Shown here one piece after another: positions 1-5,519 of a stretch of DNA of 5,537 nt; position 1 is the first letter of the stretch; each line of letters starts with the position of its first letter. The notes below the pieces were generated by a model. The model ran no database searches, was not told the origin of the DNA, and saw nothing but the letters and a program-made list of their open reading frames with translations. Source of the stretch: Planctomycetota bacterium (GTDB taxonomy: Bacteria > Planctomycetota > UBA1135); the NCBI GenBank assembly GCA_027623585.1, contig JAQBVK010000176.1, positions 1 to 5,537 on the forward strand. Direction: 5' to 3'. The position numbers and the translations under genes are program-made.

Positions 1-817
1 GCCATGCGGCGTATTCGGACTTCCAGGGTTTGTTCATCGATTCCGCAGGCAGTTGCACCTTGCGCGGCTCGGTCTGCTGGCCGGTCCATTGGAACTTCTC
101 GTACCAGCGGAACTTGCCGTTGCGTTCGGAGAACTCCAAGAGGTAGGCGCCCGGCTCACGGTTGAAGCTCACGGTGCCGGAATCGTTCGCGCGCTCGGTC
201 CAGCCGTAGTTGGCCTTCTGACCCGGACGCGTGCTCTTGATCCCGGTGTCGACCGGAGCTGATTCGTCGGGCTTCATGGTGCAGAGTGCGTTGTCCGCGA
301 GCGCGCCGTCCGGCGTGATGATCGTGAACTTGCACACCGGCACGATGTCGACCTCGACCTTGACCACGTGGGTCTGCTTGTTGCCCGAGGTGCCGGCTTC
401 GACCATTGTGGGAATGAATCCGGTGCCGGTCACGAGCACGTACTTCTGGCCGCCGTCCGATTCCGCCAGCGAGTAGAACAGCCCGTGGATGCGAGTCTTG
501 CTTTCGTACACTACGGAACGGCGCGCGGGTTCGCGCATGAACAGGCCTTCGGGCTGCTCGCGCAGCAACAGCACGCGCGCGTTGGCGATCGGCTTCTGCG
601 AAGTGCGGTCGACAACGTAGGCCTTGTAGAGGGTTTGTCCCTCCGTCGGCGCTGCGATCTCCGGCTCCGGGGGCAGCGAACTGACGTCTTCGACGATGCC
701 TGGCGTGCCGGTGGCGAGCGTGGTGGTTCCGGTGGACTGGTTCTTCGTCGAACCGCCGCCGCCGCACGCGGCGAGCAGGCTGGCTCCGAGAAGGACCGAG
801 AGGAGCGATTGCTTCAT
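1..817 (-). CDS. Putative outer-surface or periplasmic lipoprotein with carboxypeptidase-regulatory-like domains (3' end outside window)
   Basis: The reading frame is open from the ATG at 817-815 to the window edge, giving 272 codons and no stop, so the C-terminus is missing. Residues 1-17 form a lipoprotein signal peptide: a Lys at position 2, a hydrophobic core, then the lipobox LAAC with the acylated Cys at 18. A Gly/Ser/Thr-rich linker follows (about 19-55). Residues 62-140 contain a YVVD..SQKPIANARVLLL stretch and then a YVLVTGTGF strand, the pattern of carboxypeptidase-regulatory-like or prealbumin-like beta-sandwich domains. A second similar module seems to span about 155-257, with Cys162 and Cys179 positioned to form a possible disulfide. 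No catalytic motif is visible, so the specific function is unknown. The start overlaps the thiI stop by 4 bp (ATGA) and has no clear Shine-Dalgarno, which suggests translational coupling to thiI. The lipoprotein call is firm; the domain assignment is by pattern only. Confidence 0.85.
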   Translation of the reverse strand, partial: MKQSLLSVLLGASLLAACGGGGSTKNQSTGTTTLATGTPGIVEDVSSLPPEPEIAAPTEGQTLYKAYVVDRTSQKPIANARVLLLREQPEGLFMREPARRSVVYESKTRIHGLFYSLAESDGGQKYVLVTGTGFIPTMVEAGTSGNKQTHVVKVEVDIVPVCKFTIITPDGALADNALCTMKPDESAPVDTGIKSTRPGQKANYGWTERANDSGTVSFNREPGAYLLEFSERNGKFRWYEKFQWTGQQTEPRKVQLPAESMNKPWKSEYAAW

Positions 818-2010
818 GTCGGAATGCGTAGGCTTTCGATTTCGAGGAGCGCTTGCCGTTCGAGATCTTCCAACGGCACCTTTTCTTCGGCCGCTTGCGC
901 CTCGCCGATCCGTGAACGGAGGACGGGGGAGCGCGGCAGCCACACGGTACACGAGTCCGGCGCGGGCAGCTCCGAGATCGGCAAAGTGCCAATGCGCCGC
1001 GCCAACGCCATCGTGTCGACCTTGTCATAGGTGATCAGCGGCCGCAATACCGGCATGCGCGCCGCCTGCTCGGTGCAGCCGATGTTCTCCAGCGTTTGGC
1101 TGGCGACCTGGCCGAGGCTTTCACCAGTGACCAACGCGCGCGCGTGGCGGCGGCGCGCCAGCCGGCTCGCCATGCGAAACATCGCACGGCGGTCGAGCAC
1201 CGTGTGCAGCGGTTCCGGCGTGGCGGCGCGCAGAGCGTCTTGCACGGCGGTCATCGGCACCATGTGCAGCCAGGTCACCGGCTGCCAGGTCGCGAGGTGT
1301 TCGGTGAGACGCCGCACCTTGGCGACGGTCTGCGCTCCGGTGTGCGGCGGCGAGAGGAAGGAAATGAATTCGACGCGCAGGCCGCGGCGCATCGCGAGCC
1401 ACGCCGCGACGGGGGAATCAATCCCTCCCGACAACAGGCACATGCCGCGCCCGAGGGTGCCGACCGGCAGCCCGCCCGGTCCCGGCTGGCGTTCGACGAA
1501 GAGCAGCGCGCGTTCGTCGCGCACGTCGACCTCGACGTTCAGCTCCGGCGCGTCGAGGTTGACGTGCAACTGCGGATGCCGCTGCTGTAGATCGGCGCCG
1601 AGCAAGCTCGCGAGTTCGTTGCTGCGCAGCGGAAAAAGCGGGTTGGCGCGATTGACCCGCACGCCGAAGCTCACCCGCGCGCGCCCAGCGTGGGAGCGCT
1701 CCAACGCCGCCGCCGTGAGCGCGCGCGCCTGCTCGCGAATCGCGTCCTCTTCGGGCGCGACTTCGTGGACTTCCGAGACGCTGGTGACGCCGAAGACGCG
1801 GGCCGCCGCCACCGCGGCGGGGCCGAGCGGAGCCCCCGCGCGCACCAGGATCCGCCCGCGTGTGCGCTGGATCTCGAGGCGCGGCAGCGGTTGCAACGCC
1901 ACGCGCAAATTCGCGCACAGGCGGCGTTCGAACTCCGCACGCATGCCCCCTTTGAGCGCGATCTCCCCGTAGCGCACCACCAGGGCGTCGGGAGCGCGAT
2001 CGGAACTCAT
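814..2010 (-). CDS. thiI: tRNA 4-thiouridine synthase ThiI, short form without rhodanese domain
   Basis: ThiI adenylates uridine 8 of tRNAs and replaces its oxygen with sulfur to make s4U; in some bacteria it also supplies sulfur for the thiamine thiazole. The 398-residue product shows the family order. The N-terminal ferredoxin-like region opens with VVRYGEIALKG (11-21), followed by a THUMP domain to about residue 170. The PP-loop ATP-pyrophosphatase domain has SGGIDSPVA at 194-202, FLSPPHT at 218-224, the VTGESLGQVASQTLENI motif at 294-310 and PVLRPL at 320-325. Cys354, in PDSCTVWLPRSPV, aligns with the Cys that attacks the adenylated tRNA or forms the disulfide in E. coli ThiI (Cys344). 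The E. coli protein is about 482 residues because it carries a C-terminal rhodanese domain with the persulfide Cys. That domain is absent here, as in Bacillus-like and archaeal forms, so sulfur must come from a separate carrier or desulfurase not seen in this window. The ATG at 2010-2008 gives the expected N-terminus; upstream GCAGG is a weak ribosome site. The gene is divergent from a tRNA gene 41 bp away. Confidence 0.95.
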   Translation of the reverse strand: MSSDRAPDALVVRYGEIALKGGMRAEFERRLCANLRVALQPLPRLEIQRTRGRILVRAGAPLGPAAVAAARVFGVTSVSEVHEVAPEEDAIREQARALTAAALERSHAGRARVSFGVRVNRANPLFPLRSNELASLLGADLQQRHPQLHVNLDAPELNVEVDVRDERALLFVERQPGPGGLPVGTLGRGMCLLSGGIDSPVAAWLAMRRGLRVEFISFLSPPHTGAQTVAKVRRLTEHLATWQPVTWLHMVPMTAVQDALRAATPEPLHTVLDRRAMFRMASRLARRRHARALVTGESLGQVASQTLENIGCTEQAARMPVLRPLITYDKVDTMALARRIGTLPISELPAPDSCTVWLPRSPVLRSRIGEAQAAEEKVPLEDLERQALLEIESLRIPT

Positions 2011-2034
2011 TGCGGGAACCTGCTGATGCTCTTC

Positions 2035-2042
2035 ATTAGAAT
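2035..2042. promoter_or_regulatory. Possible divergent -10 elements for tRNA-Val (+) and thiI (-)
   Basis: The 41-bp gap between thiI and the tRNA contains an AT-rich core. On the plus strand TAGAAT (2037-2042) is one mismatch from the -10 consensus and would start transcription about 2049, just ahead of the tRNA at 2052. On the minus strand TCTAAT (2040-2035) is also one mismatch from consensus and would give thiI a leader of roughly 18 nt. I see no good -35 hexamer at 16-18 bp on either strand, so this rests on the -10 match, the AT-rich islet and the lack of any other room for promoters. Confidence 0.3.
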
Positions 2043-2050
2043 TGTTGATC
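2037..2050 (+). repeat. Direct repeat copy 1, upstream of tRNA-Val
   Basis: TAGAATTGTTGATC matches TAGAATTCTAGATC at 2139-2152 at 12 of 14 positions (differences at the 8th and 10th). The two copies start 102 bp apart and bracket the tRNA. In such GC-rich DNA an AT-rich near-repeat stands out. The simplest reading is two similar promoter -10/start regions, one for the tRNA and one for dsbD; a remnant of a local duplication is an alternative. Confidence 0.5.
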
Positions 2051-2051
2051 A

Positions 2052-2128
2052 GGGCGTTTAGCTCAGCCGGTTAGAGTGCCTCCTTTACACGGAGGATGTC
2101 GGGGGTTCGAGTCCCTCAACGCCCACCA
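2052..2128 (+). tRNA. tRNA-Val, anticodon UAC, with encoded CCA
   Basis: A full cloverleaf can be drawn. The acceptor stem is GGGCGTT (2052-2058) with AACGCCC (2118-2124). U8 and A9 are at 2059-2060. The D stem is GCTC/GAGT with one G-U pair, around an AGCCGGTTA loop. The anticodon stem is CCTCC (2079-2083) with GGAGG (2091-2095), and the loop TTTACAC has anticodon TAC at 2086-2088. The variable region is ATGTC. The T stem is GGGGG (2101-2105) with CCCTC (2113-2117), including one G-U pair, and the T loop is TTCGAGT. The discriminator is A2125, followed by CCA at 2126-2128. The UAC anticodon reads valine codons GUA and GUG and, if U34 is modified, others. U8 at 2059 is the base that the product of neighbouring thiI would thiolate. 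No intrinsic terminator follows, so read-through into dsbD is possible. Confidence 0.97.
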
Positions 2129-2138
2129 CTCTGGCGCG

Positions 2139-2144
2139 TAGAAT
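2139..2144 (+). promoter_or_regulatory. Possible -10 element for dsbD-dapF
   Basis: TAGAAT matches TATAAT at five of six positions and would place a transcript start near 2151, about 31 nt before the dsbD ATG. It lies within the 10-bp palindrome TAGAATTCTA (2139-2148) and is the same hexamer found before the tRNA. A -35 at 16-18 bp would fall inside the tRNA 3' end and is not convincing. Confidence 0.3.
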
Positions 2145-2152
2145 TCTAGATC
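2139..2152 (+). repeat. Direct repeat copy 2, downstream of tRNA-Val
   Basis: TAGAATTCTAGATC is the partner of the 14-mer at 2037-2050, with 12 of 14 bases identical. It begins 10 bp after the tRNA CCA end. It is not a copy of the tRNA 3' end, so it does not look like an integrase attachment site. Confidence 0.5.
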
Positions 2153-2153
2153 C

Positions 2154-2170
2154 CGCGCGGCTGCCGCGCG
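2154..2170 (+). other. GC-only hairpin in the dsbD leader
   Basis: CGCGCGG (2154-2160) pairs perfectly with CCGCGCG (2164-2170) across a 3-nt CTG loop, giving seven G-C pairs and ending 11 nt before the dsbD ATG. There is no T-run after it, so it is not a typical intrinsic terminator for the tRNA. It could protect the 5' end of the dsbD mRNA, mark the 3' side of the processed tRNA transcript, or modulate initiation. Short G-C palindromes also arise by chance in GC-rich DNA. Confidence 0.4.
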
Positions 2171-2181
2171 CGCAAGTTGCC

Positions 2182-4686
2182 ATGTCCTTCCTACTGCTCG
2201 CTCTCGCTGCCCTCGCCGCCCCTCAGGGCGCTCGCCACGCCCAGGCTTCGGTGGAGTTCTCGGCGCCTTCCGTCGAGCAAGGCGCGCAGGCCGAGGTCAT
2301 TGTGCGCTTCAGCATCGATCCAGGCTGGCACATCTATCACCCGAACGACGTGAGCGGGATGGGCCTGCCGCCTGAGGTCTCGATCAAAACCGCGGATTTC
2401 GCGGTGGACGGCGGCCTCAGCACCAGTGCGGAGCCGCATCGCAAGATCAGCACCATCGGGGGCAAGACGATTACGGAGTTGTGGCTGGAAGGTTCTCCGG
2501 AACTGCGTGTCCCCATGCGCGTGAGTGCGGAGCCGGGCGTGCACACGGTGGAAGTCGCCGTCACTTGGATGGAGTGCAACGACCGCATGTGCCTGCCGCC
2601 GACGACGGAGAACTTCCCTTTGGAGATCGAGGTGCTGCCGGCGAGCGGCGCGGCGCCCGCGAGCGCGCAGCAACCCGCCGAGTCTTTGACCGGCCATGTG
2701 CAGTATGCCTACGAGTTTCCGAAGAAGCTCACCCAAGGCGACACGGCGACGCTCAAGTTCACGCTCGAGGTCGAGAGCGGTTGGCACGTCTACCACCCGG
2801 ATCAAGACGAAGAGTGGGGGCAACCGGTGCGCGTGGAGATCGTCGGGAAGGGCTTCGTGGCGACGGGCAAGCCGAAGACCACCGCCACTCCGATCAAGAA
2901 GCGCGAATATTTCGGCGACCTCGAAGCCGACTATCTTTGGCTCGAAGGCGATGTCGAGTTCGAGGTGCCGATCGAGATCACGGGAGATCCAGACGAATTC
3001 GGCGCGCACGTGTTCGTGCGCTGGCAGACCTGCAATGAAGAGTTCTGTCTGGATCCCGAGTACTTCTCCTTCGTGGTCGGAAACGAGGAGGCCGCCGGCG
3101 GCTCTGCCGGAACGGTGTCCGCGGGCGGCATCGGAGACAGCGGATTCTTCGCCTTCCTGCTGCTCGCGGTGGGCGCCGGTCTGTTCACGCTGCTGACGCC
3201 TTGCGTGTTCCCGATGATCCCGGTGACCATTTCCTACTTCACCAAGCGCTCGGAAGACGGCAAGGGCACGCCGGTCGGCAACGCCACCGCCTACGCGGGA
3301 GGCATCATCTTCACCTTCGTCGGAATCGGAGTGGGAGCGGCTTTGCTGCTTGGCCCGACCGGCGCGAACGCGATCGGCTCCAACCCGTGGGTGAACCTCG
3401 GCATCGGCGCGCTGTTCGTTTGGATGGCGCTCTCGCTGCTCGGCTTCTACGAGATCCAAGCGCCGCGCTTCCTGCAGAACTTCGCCTCGAAAACGCAATC
3501 CGAAGGCCGCAAGAAAGGCGGCTACCTGCCGGTCATGCTGATGGCGATCGCGTTCAGCATCACGGCCTTCACCTGCACGGTCGGCTTTGTTGGCGCCATT
3601 TTTGCCGCAGGTCTCAACCTCGGCCTGGTGTACCTGCTCGGCGGAATGTTGGTCTACGGCACGGTGTTCGCGCTGCCCTTCTTCTTCCTCGCCCTCTTCC
3701 CGTCGTGGTTGAAGACCCTGCCGCAAGCCGGCGGCTGGATGAACGTTGTGAAGGTTTCGGCGGGCTTCATCGAGCTCATTGCCGCGATCAAGTTCTTCAG
3801 CAACACCGATCTCTACTTCCACGCGAAGGTCCTGACCTGGCCGGTGGCGGTGGCCCTGACCATCGTGTTCCTGTTGCTCTGGGCGGGCTACATGTTCGGC
3901 CTCTACCGCACGCACCATGACTTCGAGCGGACGCGCCCTGGCAAGGGCCGCATCTTGACCGGAATCGGCGCGCTGGCCTTGGCGGGCTTCTTCGCGCCGG
4001 GCTTGTGGGATCGCAGCGAGATCGCCTACGCCGGCGGCTGGGCCGAGGCCTATCTGCCGCCCTTCGACTACGGCGCCGAGGTGATCGCGGCCGATGGCGG
4101 CGTGATCAAAGCGGGCGGACTCTCTTGGCAAGAGAACTACGCGCGCGCTTACGAGATGGGGCTCGAGCAGAAGCGGCCCTTGTTCGTGGACTTCACCGGC
4201 GTGACCTGCGTGAACTGCCGCAAGATGGAGTACGACATCTTCCCGCAAGACTCGGTGACGCCGCTGATGGCGAGCATGGCGCGAGCCGAGCTGTGGGTGG
4301 ACAAGCCGCCTTTCGGAAAGTGGAATGCGGACTTCCAAGTCGATCGCTTCGACATGGCGGCGCAGCCTTACTACGTCGTGATTGACCCGCGCGACGACGC
4401 GCTGCTGGGAACTTTCCCGGGCTACGACCCCGATCCGGCCGCCTTTGCCGCGTTTCTGACCGAGGCTCAGACTCAATACGACGAGCGCACTCCCGGCGCG
4501 CTGCCCGCGGGTGGCGCTTGGCATGAGCGCATTCCCGTGACCCGCACGGAAGGCGTCGAGGTTCCGGAATGGGCCACTCAAGTGCTGCAAGCCTTGATCG
4601 CATTGACGGTGATCGCGCTCACGATCGCGCTCATGCGCAGCGAATTGAAAAAGCGCCGTGAAGAGGCGGAGCTCGCTACGGCATGA
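2182..4686 (+). CDS. dsbD: Thiol:disulfide interchange protein DsbD, tandem alpha-domain form with extra C-terminal membrane helix
   Basis: DsbD carries electrons from cytoplasmic thioredoxin across the inner membrane to periplasmic disulfide reductases and cytochrome c maturation proteins. Residues 1-22 look like a signal peptide cleaved after AQA, although it has no basic residue before its hydrophobic core. Two alpha-type (DsbD_N-like) domains follow, at about 24-152 and 172-300, each with a GWH-YHP strand, a LWLEG motif and a Cys-x4-Cys pair (132/137 and 284/289). The CcdA-like core has about eight helices between residues 321 and 606, with TPCVFPMIP (Cys341) and FTCTVGF (Cys465). The thioredoxin domain (about 640-765) has CVNC at 676-679 and a likely cis-Pro at 729 in AQPYYVVID. 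A further helix (800-818) is followed by a basic tail. E. coli DsbD is about 565 residues with one alpha domain and no C-terminal helix. The ATG lacks an evident Shine-Dalgarno. The gene ends in an ATGA overlap with dapF. Confidence 0.95.
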   Translation: MSFLLLALAALAAPQGARHAQASVEFSAPSVEQGAQAEVIVRFSIDPGWHIYHPNDVSGMGLPPEVSIKTADFAVDGGLSTSAEPHRKISTIGGKTITELWLEGSPELRVPMRVSAEPGVHTVEVAVTWMECNDRMCLPPTTENFPLEIEVLPASGAAPASAQQPAESLTGHVQYAYEFPKKLTQGDTATLKFTLEVESGWHVYHPDQDEEWGQPVRVEIVGKGFVATGKPKTTATPIKKREYFGDLEADYLWLEGDVEFEVPIEITGDPDEFGAHVFVRWQTCNEEFCLDPEYFSFVVGNEEAAGGSAGTVSAGGIGDSGFFAFLLLAVGAGLFTLLTPCVFPMIPVTISYFTKRSEDGKGTPVGNATAYAGGIIFTFVGIGVGAALLLGPTGANAIGSNPWVNLGIGALFVWMALSLLGFYEIQAPRFLQNFASKTQSEGRKKGGYLPVMLMAIAFSITAFTCTVGFVGAIFAAGLNLGLVYLLGGMLVYGTVFALPFFFLALFPSWLKTLPQAGGWMNVVKVSAGFIELIAAIKFFSNTDLYFHAKVLTWPVAVALTIVFLLLWAGYMFGLYRTHHDFERTRPGKGRILTGIGALALAGFFAPGLWDRSEIAYAGGWAEAYLPPFDYGAEVIAADGGVIKAGGLSWQENYARAYEMGLEQKRPLFVDFTGVTCVNCRKMEYDIFPQDSVTPLMASMARAELWVDKPPFGKWNADFQVDRFDMAAQPYYVVIDPRDDALLGTFPGYDPDPAAFAAFLTEAQTQYDERTPGALPAGGAWHERIPVTRTEGVEVPEWATQVLQALIALTVIALTIALMRSELKKRREEAELATA
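2320..3048 (+). repeat. Tandem duplication of the DsbD alpha-type domain (protein-level repeat)
   Basis: Residues 47-137 (2320-2592) align with residues 199-289 (2776-3048) of DsbD at a constant offset of 152 residues without gaps. By hand count about 32 of 91 positions are identical, including GWH, YHP, LWLEG, the VP pair, the Trp before the cysteines (129/281) and CN....C. The nucleotide copies have clearly diverged, so the duplication is old and both copies keep their cysteines. Confidence 0.85.
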
Positions 4687-5447
4687 GCGTCCTGTTGCGC
4701 TTCGGCGAGGGCTGCGGGAACAGCTTCGTCCTTGCGCTCGAAGAGGACCTGCACAAAGCCGGCGTTGCGGAAGAGCAACAGTCCGCCTTTGCGCGCGAGG
4801 CCTGCAGAGCAGGCGTCGACGGGCTGTTGATTCTCGGGGAAGCCGCTGCAGACGGCGCCGTCCCGGCGCGCATCTTGAACCGCGATGGCAGCGCGGGCGG
4901 CACCTGCCTGAACGGTTTGCGCGTGGCAGCCTGTGCTTCAGGTGACTCGGCAGGCGTGTTCGTGATGGACCACCGACGCATTCCGTGGCGGCGCACGCGT
5001 CCCGAGGAGTTCGCGCTCTCGCTCGGGGATCTGCACGCGGTCGGCATGCGTGAAGTGTGCGTGAACGGTCATTTCGGCCTCGCCGTGGACTTCTGGAATC
5101 CGCACGCCGTGTTCGCGGTGGACGAACTCGACGGCTTTGCGCTCGACGCTTTCGCCGCCCGTTGCGAGGCTCATTTGGAGCTGTTCCCGGACGGCGTAAA
5201 CGTAGAAATGGTGAAGCGAATCAGCGCCACTCAAGCTCTGGTGCGCGTGCATGAACGCGGCGTGGGCGAGACGCGGGCGTGCGGGAGCGGAGCCGTAGCG
5301 GTGGCTTTGGCGGCCTGGCGAGAAGGCGCGGTGGGGGGGCAAGAAGTGCGGATGCCGGGCGGCGCGTTGCGTCTGCGACAACTCCTCGGCGGAGGCGTGG
5401 AACTTGTTGGACCTGCGTCCCTAAGTTATTTATCGACAAAGGCTTAG
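4683..5447 (+). CDS. dapF: Diaminopimelate epimerase, short and divergent at the first active-site loop
   Basis: DapF interconverts LL- and meso-diaminopimelate in the cytoplasm, feeding lysine and peptidoglycan synthesis, using two cysteines as acid and base. The C-terminal half matches well: WNPHAV (138-143), FPDGVNVEMV (168-177) and ERGVGETRACGSGAVAVA (191-208), with catalytic Cys200. In the N-terminal half GCGNSF (10-15) replaces the usual GxGNDF, and LNRDGS (65-70) leads to Cys75 in TCLNGLR, where the family normally has MCGNGxR. The product is 254 residues against roughly 270-280, and the spacing from Cys75 to Asn139 is about 20 residues shorter than in the Haemophilus enzyme. The ATG lies in an ATGA overlap with the dsbD stop, with GGAG at 4668-4671 as a plausible ribosome site. 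Both catalytic cysteines and the ERG and CGSG motifs are kept, so activity is likely. A paralogue with altered substrate cannot be excluded. Confidence 0.88.
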   Translation: MSVLLRFGEGCGNSFVLALEEDLHKAGVAEEQQSAFAREACRAGVDGLLILGEAAADGAVPARILNRDGSAGGTCLNGLRVAACASGDSAGVFVMDHRRIPWRRTRPEEFALSLGDLHAVGMREVCVNGHFGLAVDFWNPHAVFAVDELDGFALDAFAARCEAHLELFPDGVNVEMVKRISATQALVRVHERGVGETRACGSGAVAVALAAWREGAVGGQEVRMPGGALRLRQLLGGGVELVGPASLSYLSTKA

Positions 5448-5474
5448 GGAGGCCTTCGCGTGGATTTGGGAGTG

Positions 5475-5490
5475 GCGGAGGAGGCTCCGC
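5475..5490 (+). other. Short hairpin after dapF
   Basis: GCGGAG (5475-5480) and CTCCGC (5485-5490) form a perfect 6-bp stem with a GAGG loop, starting 28 bp after the dapF stop. The following bases are G-rich rather than T-rich, so it is not a canonical intrinsic terminator, although it may contribute to 3' end formation of the dsbD-dapF message. Confidence 0.35.
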
Positions 5491-5492
5491 GA

Positions 5493-5519
5493 GGGGGAAA
5501 TGGGGGACCGGGGAGGGGG
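5493..5519 (+). other. Potential G-quadruplex motif
   Basis: Four G-runs (5493-5497, 5502-5506, 5510-5513 and 5515-5519) are separated by loops AAAT, ACC and A. This fits the standard G-quadruplex pattern and allows four tetrads. It lies 45 bp after the dapF stop on the coding strand. Its closeness to the degraded window end means some of the G-runs could be sequencing artefact. Confidence 0.5.

Noticed and set aside
156..1028. A 290-codon minus-strand frame overlapping the lipoprotein and the thiI 3' end
   Set aside because: Its product is Arg/His-rich without motifs. The other minus-strand frame gives a signal peptide with lipobox and folds into recognisable beta-domain patterns.
1031..1972. 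A 313-codon plus-strand frame across thiI
   Set aside because: It is antisense to clear ThiI motifs and has Ser/Arg/Thr-rich composition, so it is a shadow of GC-rich coding.
2139..2152. Adjacent EcoRI and XbaI recognition sequences suggesting a cloning junction
   Set aside because: The same AT-rich core occurs before the tRNA, and flanking genes continue in normal bacterial order without vector sequence, so a natural motif is more likely.
2052..2181. tRNA gene as an integration site for a mobile element
   Set aside because: No repeat of the tRNA 3' end, no integrase and no compositional break are visible in the window.
2191..4590. A 799-codon open frame on the minus strand opposite dsbD
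   Set aside because: It lies wholly antisense to an unmistakable dsbD, and its product is a low-complexity mix rich in Arg, His, Glu and Ala with no domain, as expected for the complement of GC-rich codons.
4938..5381. A 147-codon minus-strand frame across dapF
   Set aside because: It is antisense to conserved DapF motifs (NPHAV, ERGVGET, ACGSG) and has no recognisable domain.
5439..5456. AAGGC/GCCTT inverted repeat at the dapF stop as a terminator
   Set aside because: The stem is only 5 bp with an 8-nt loop and no T-run follows.
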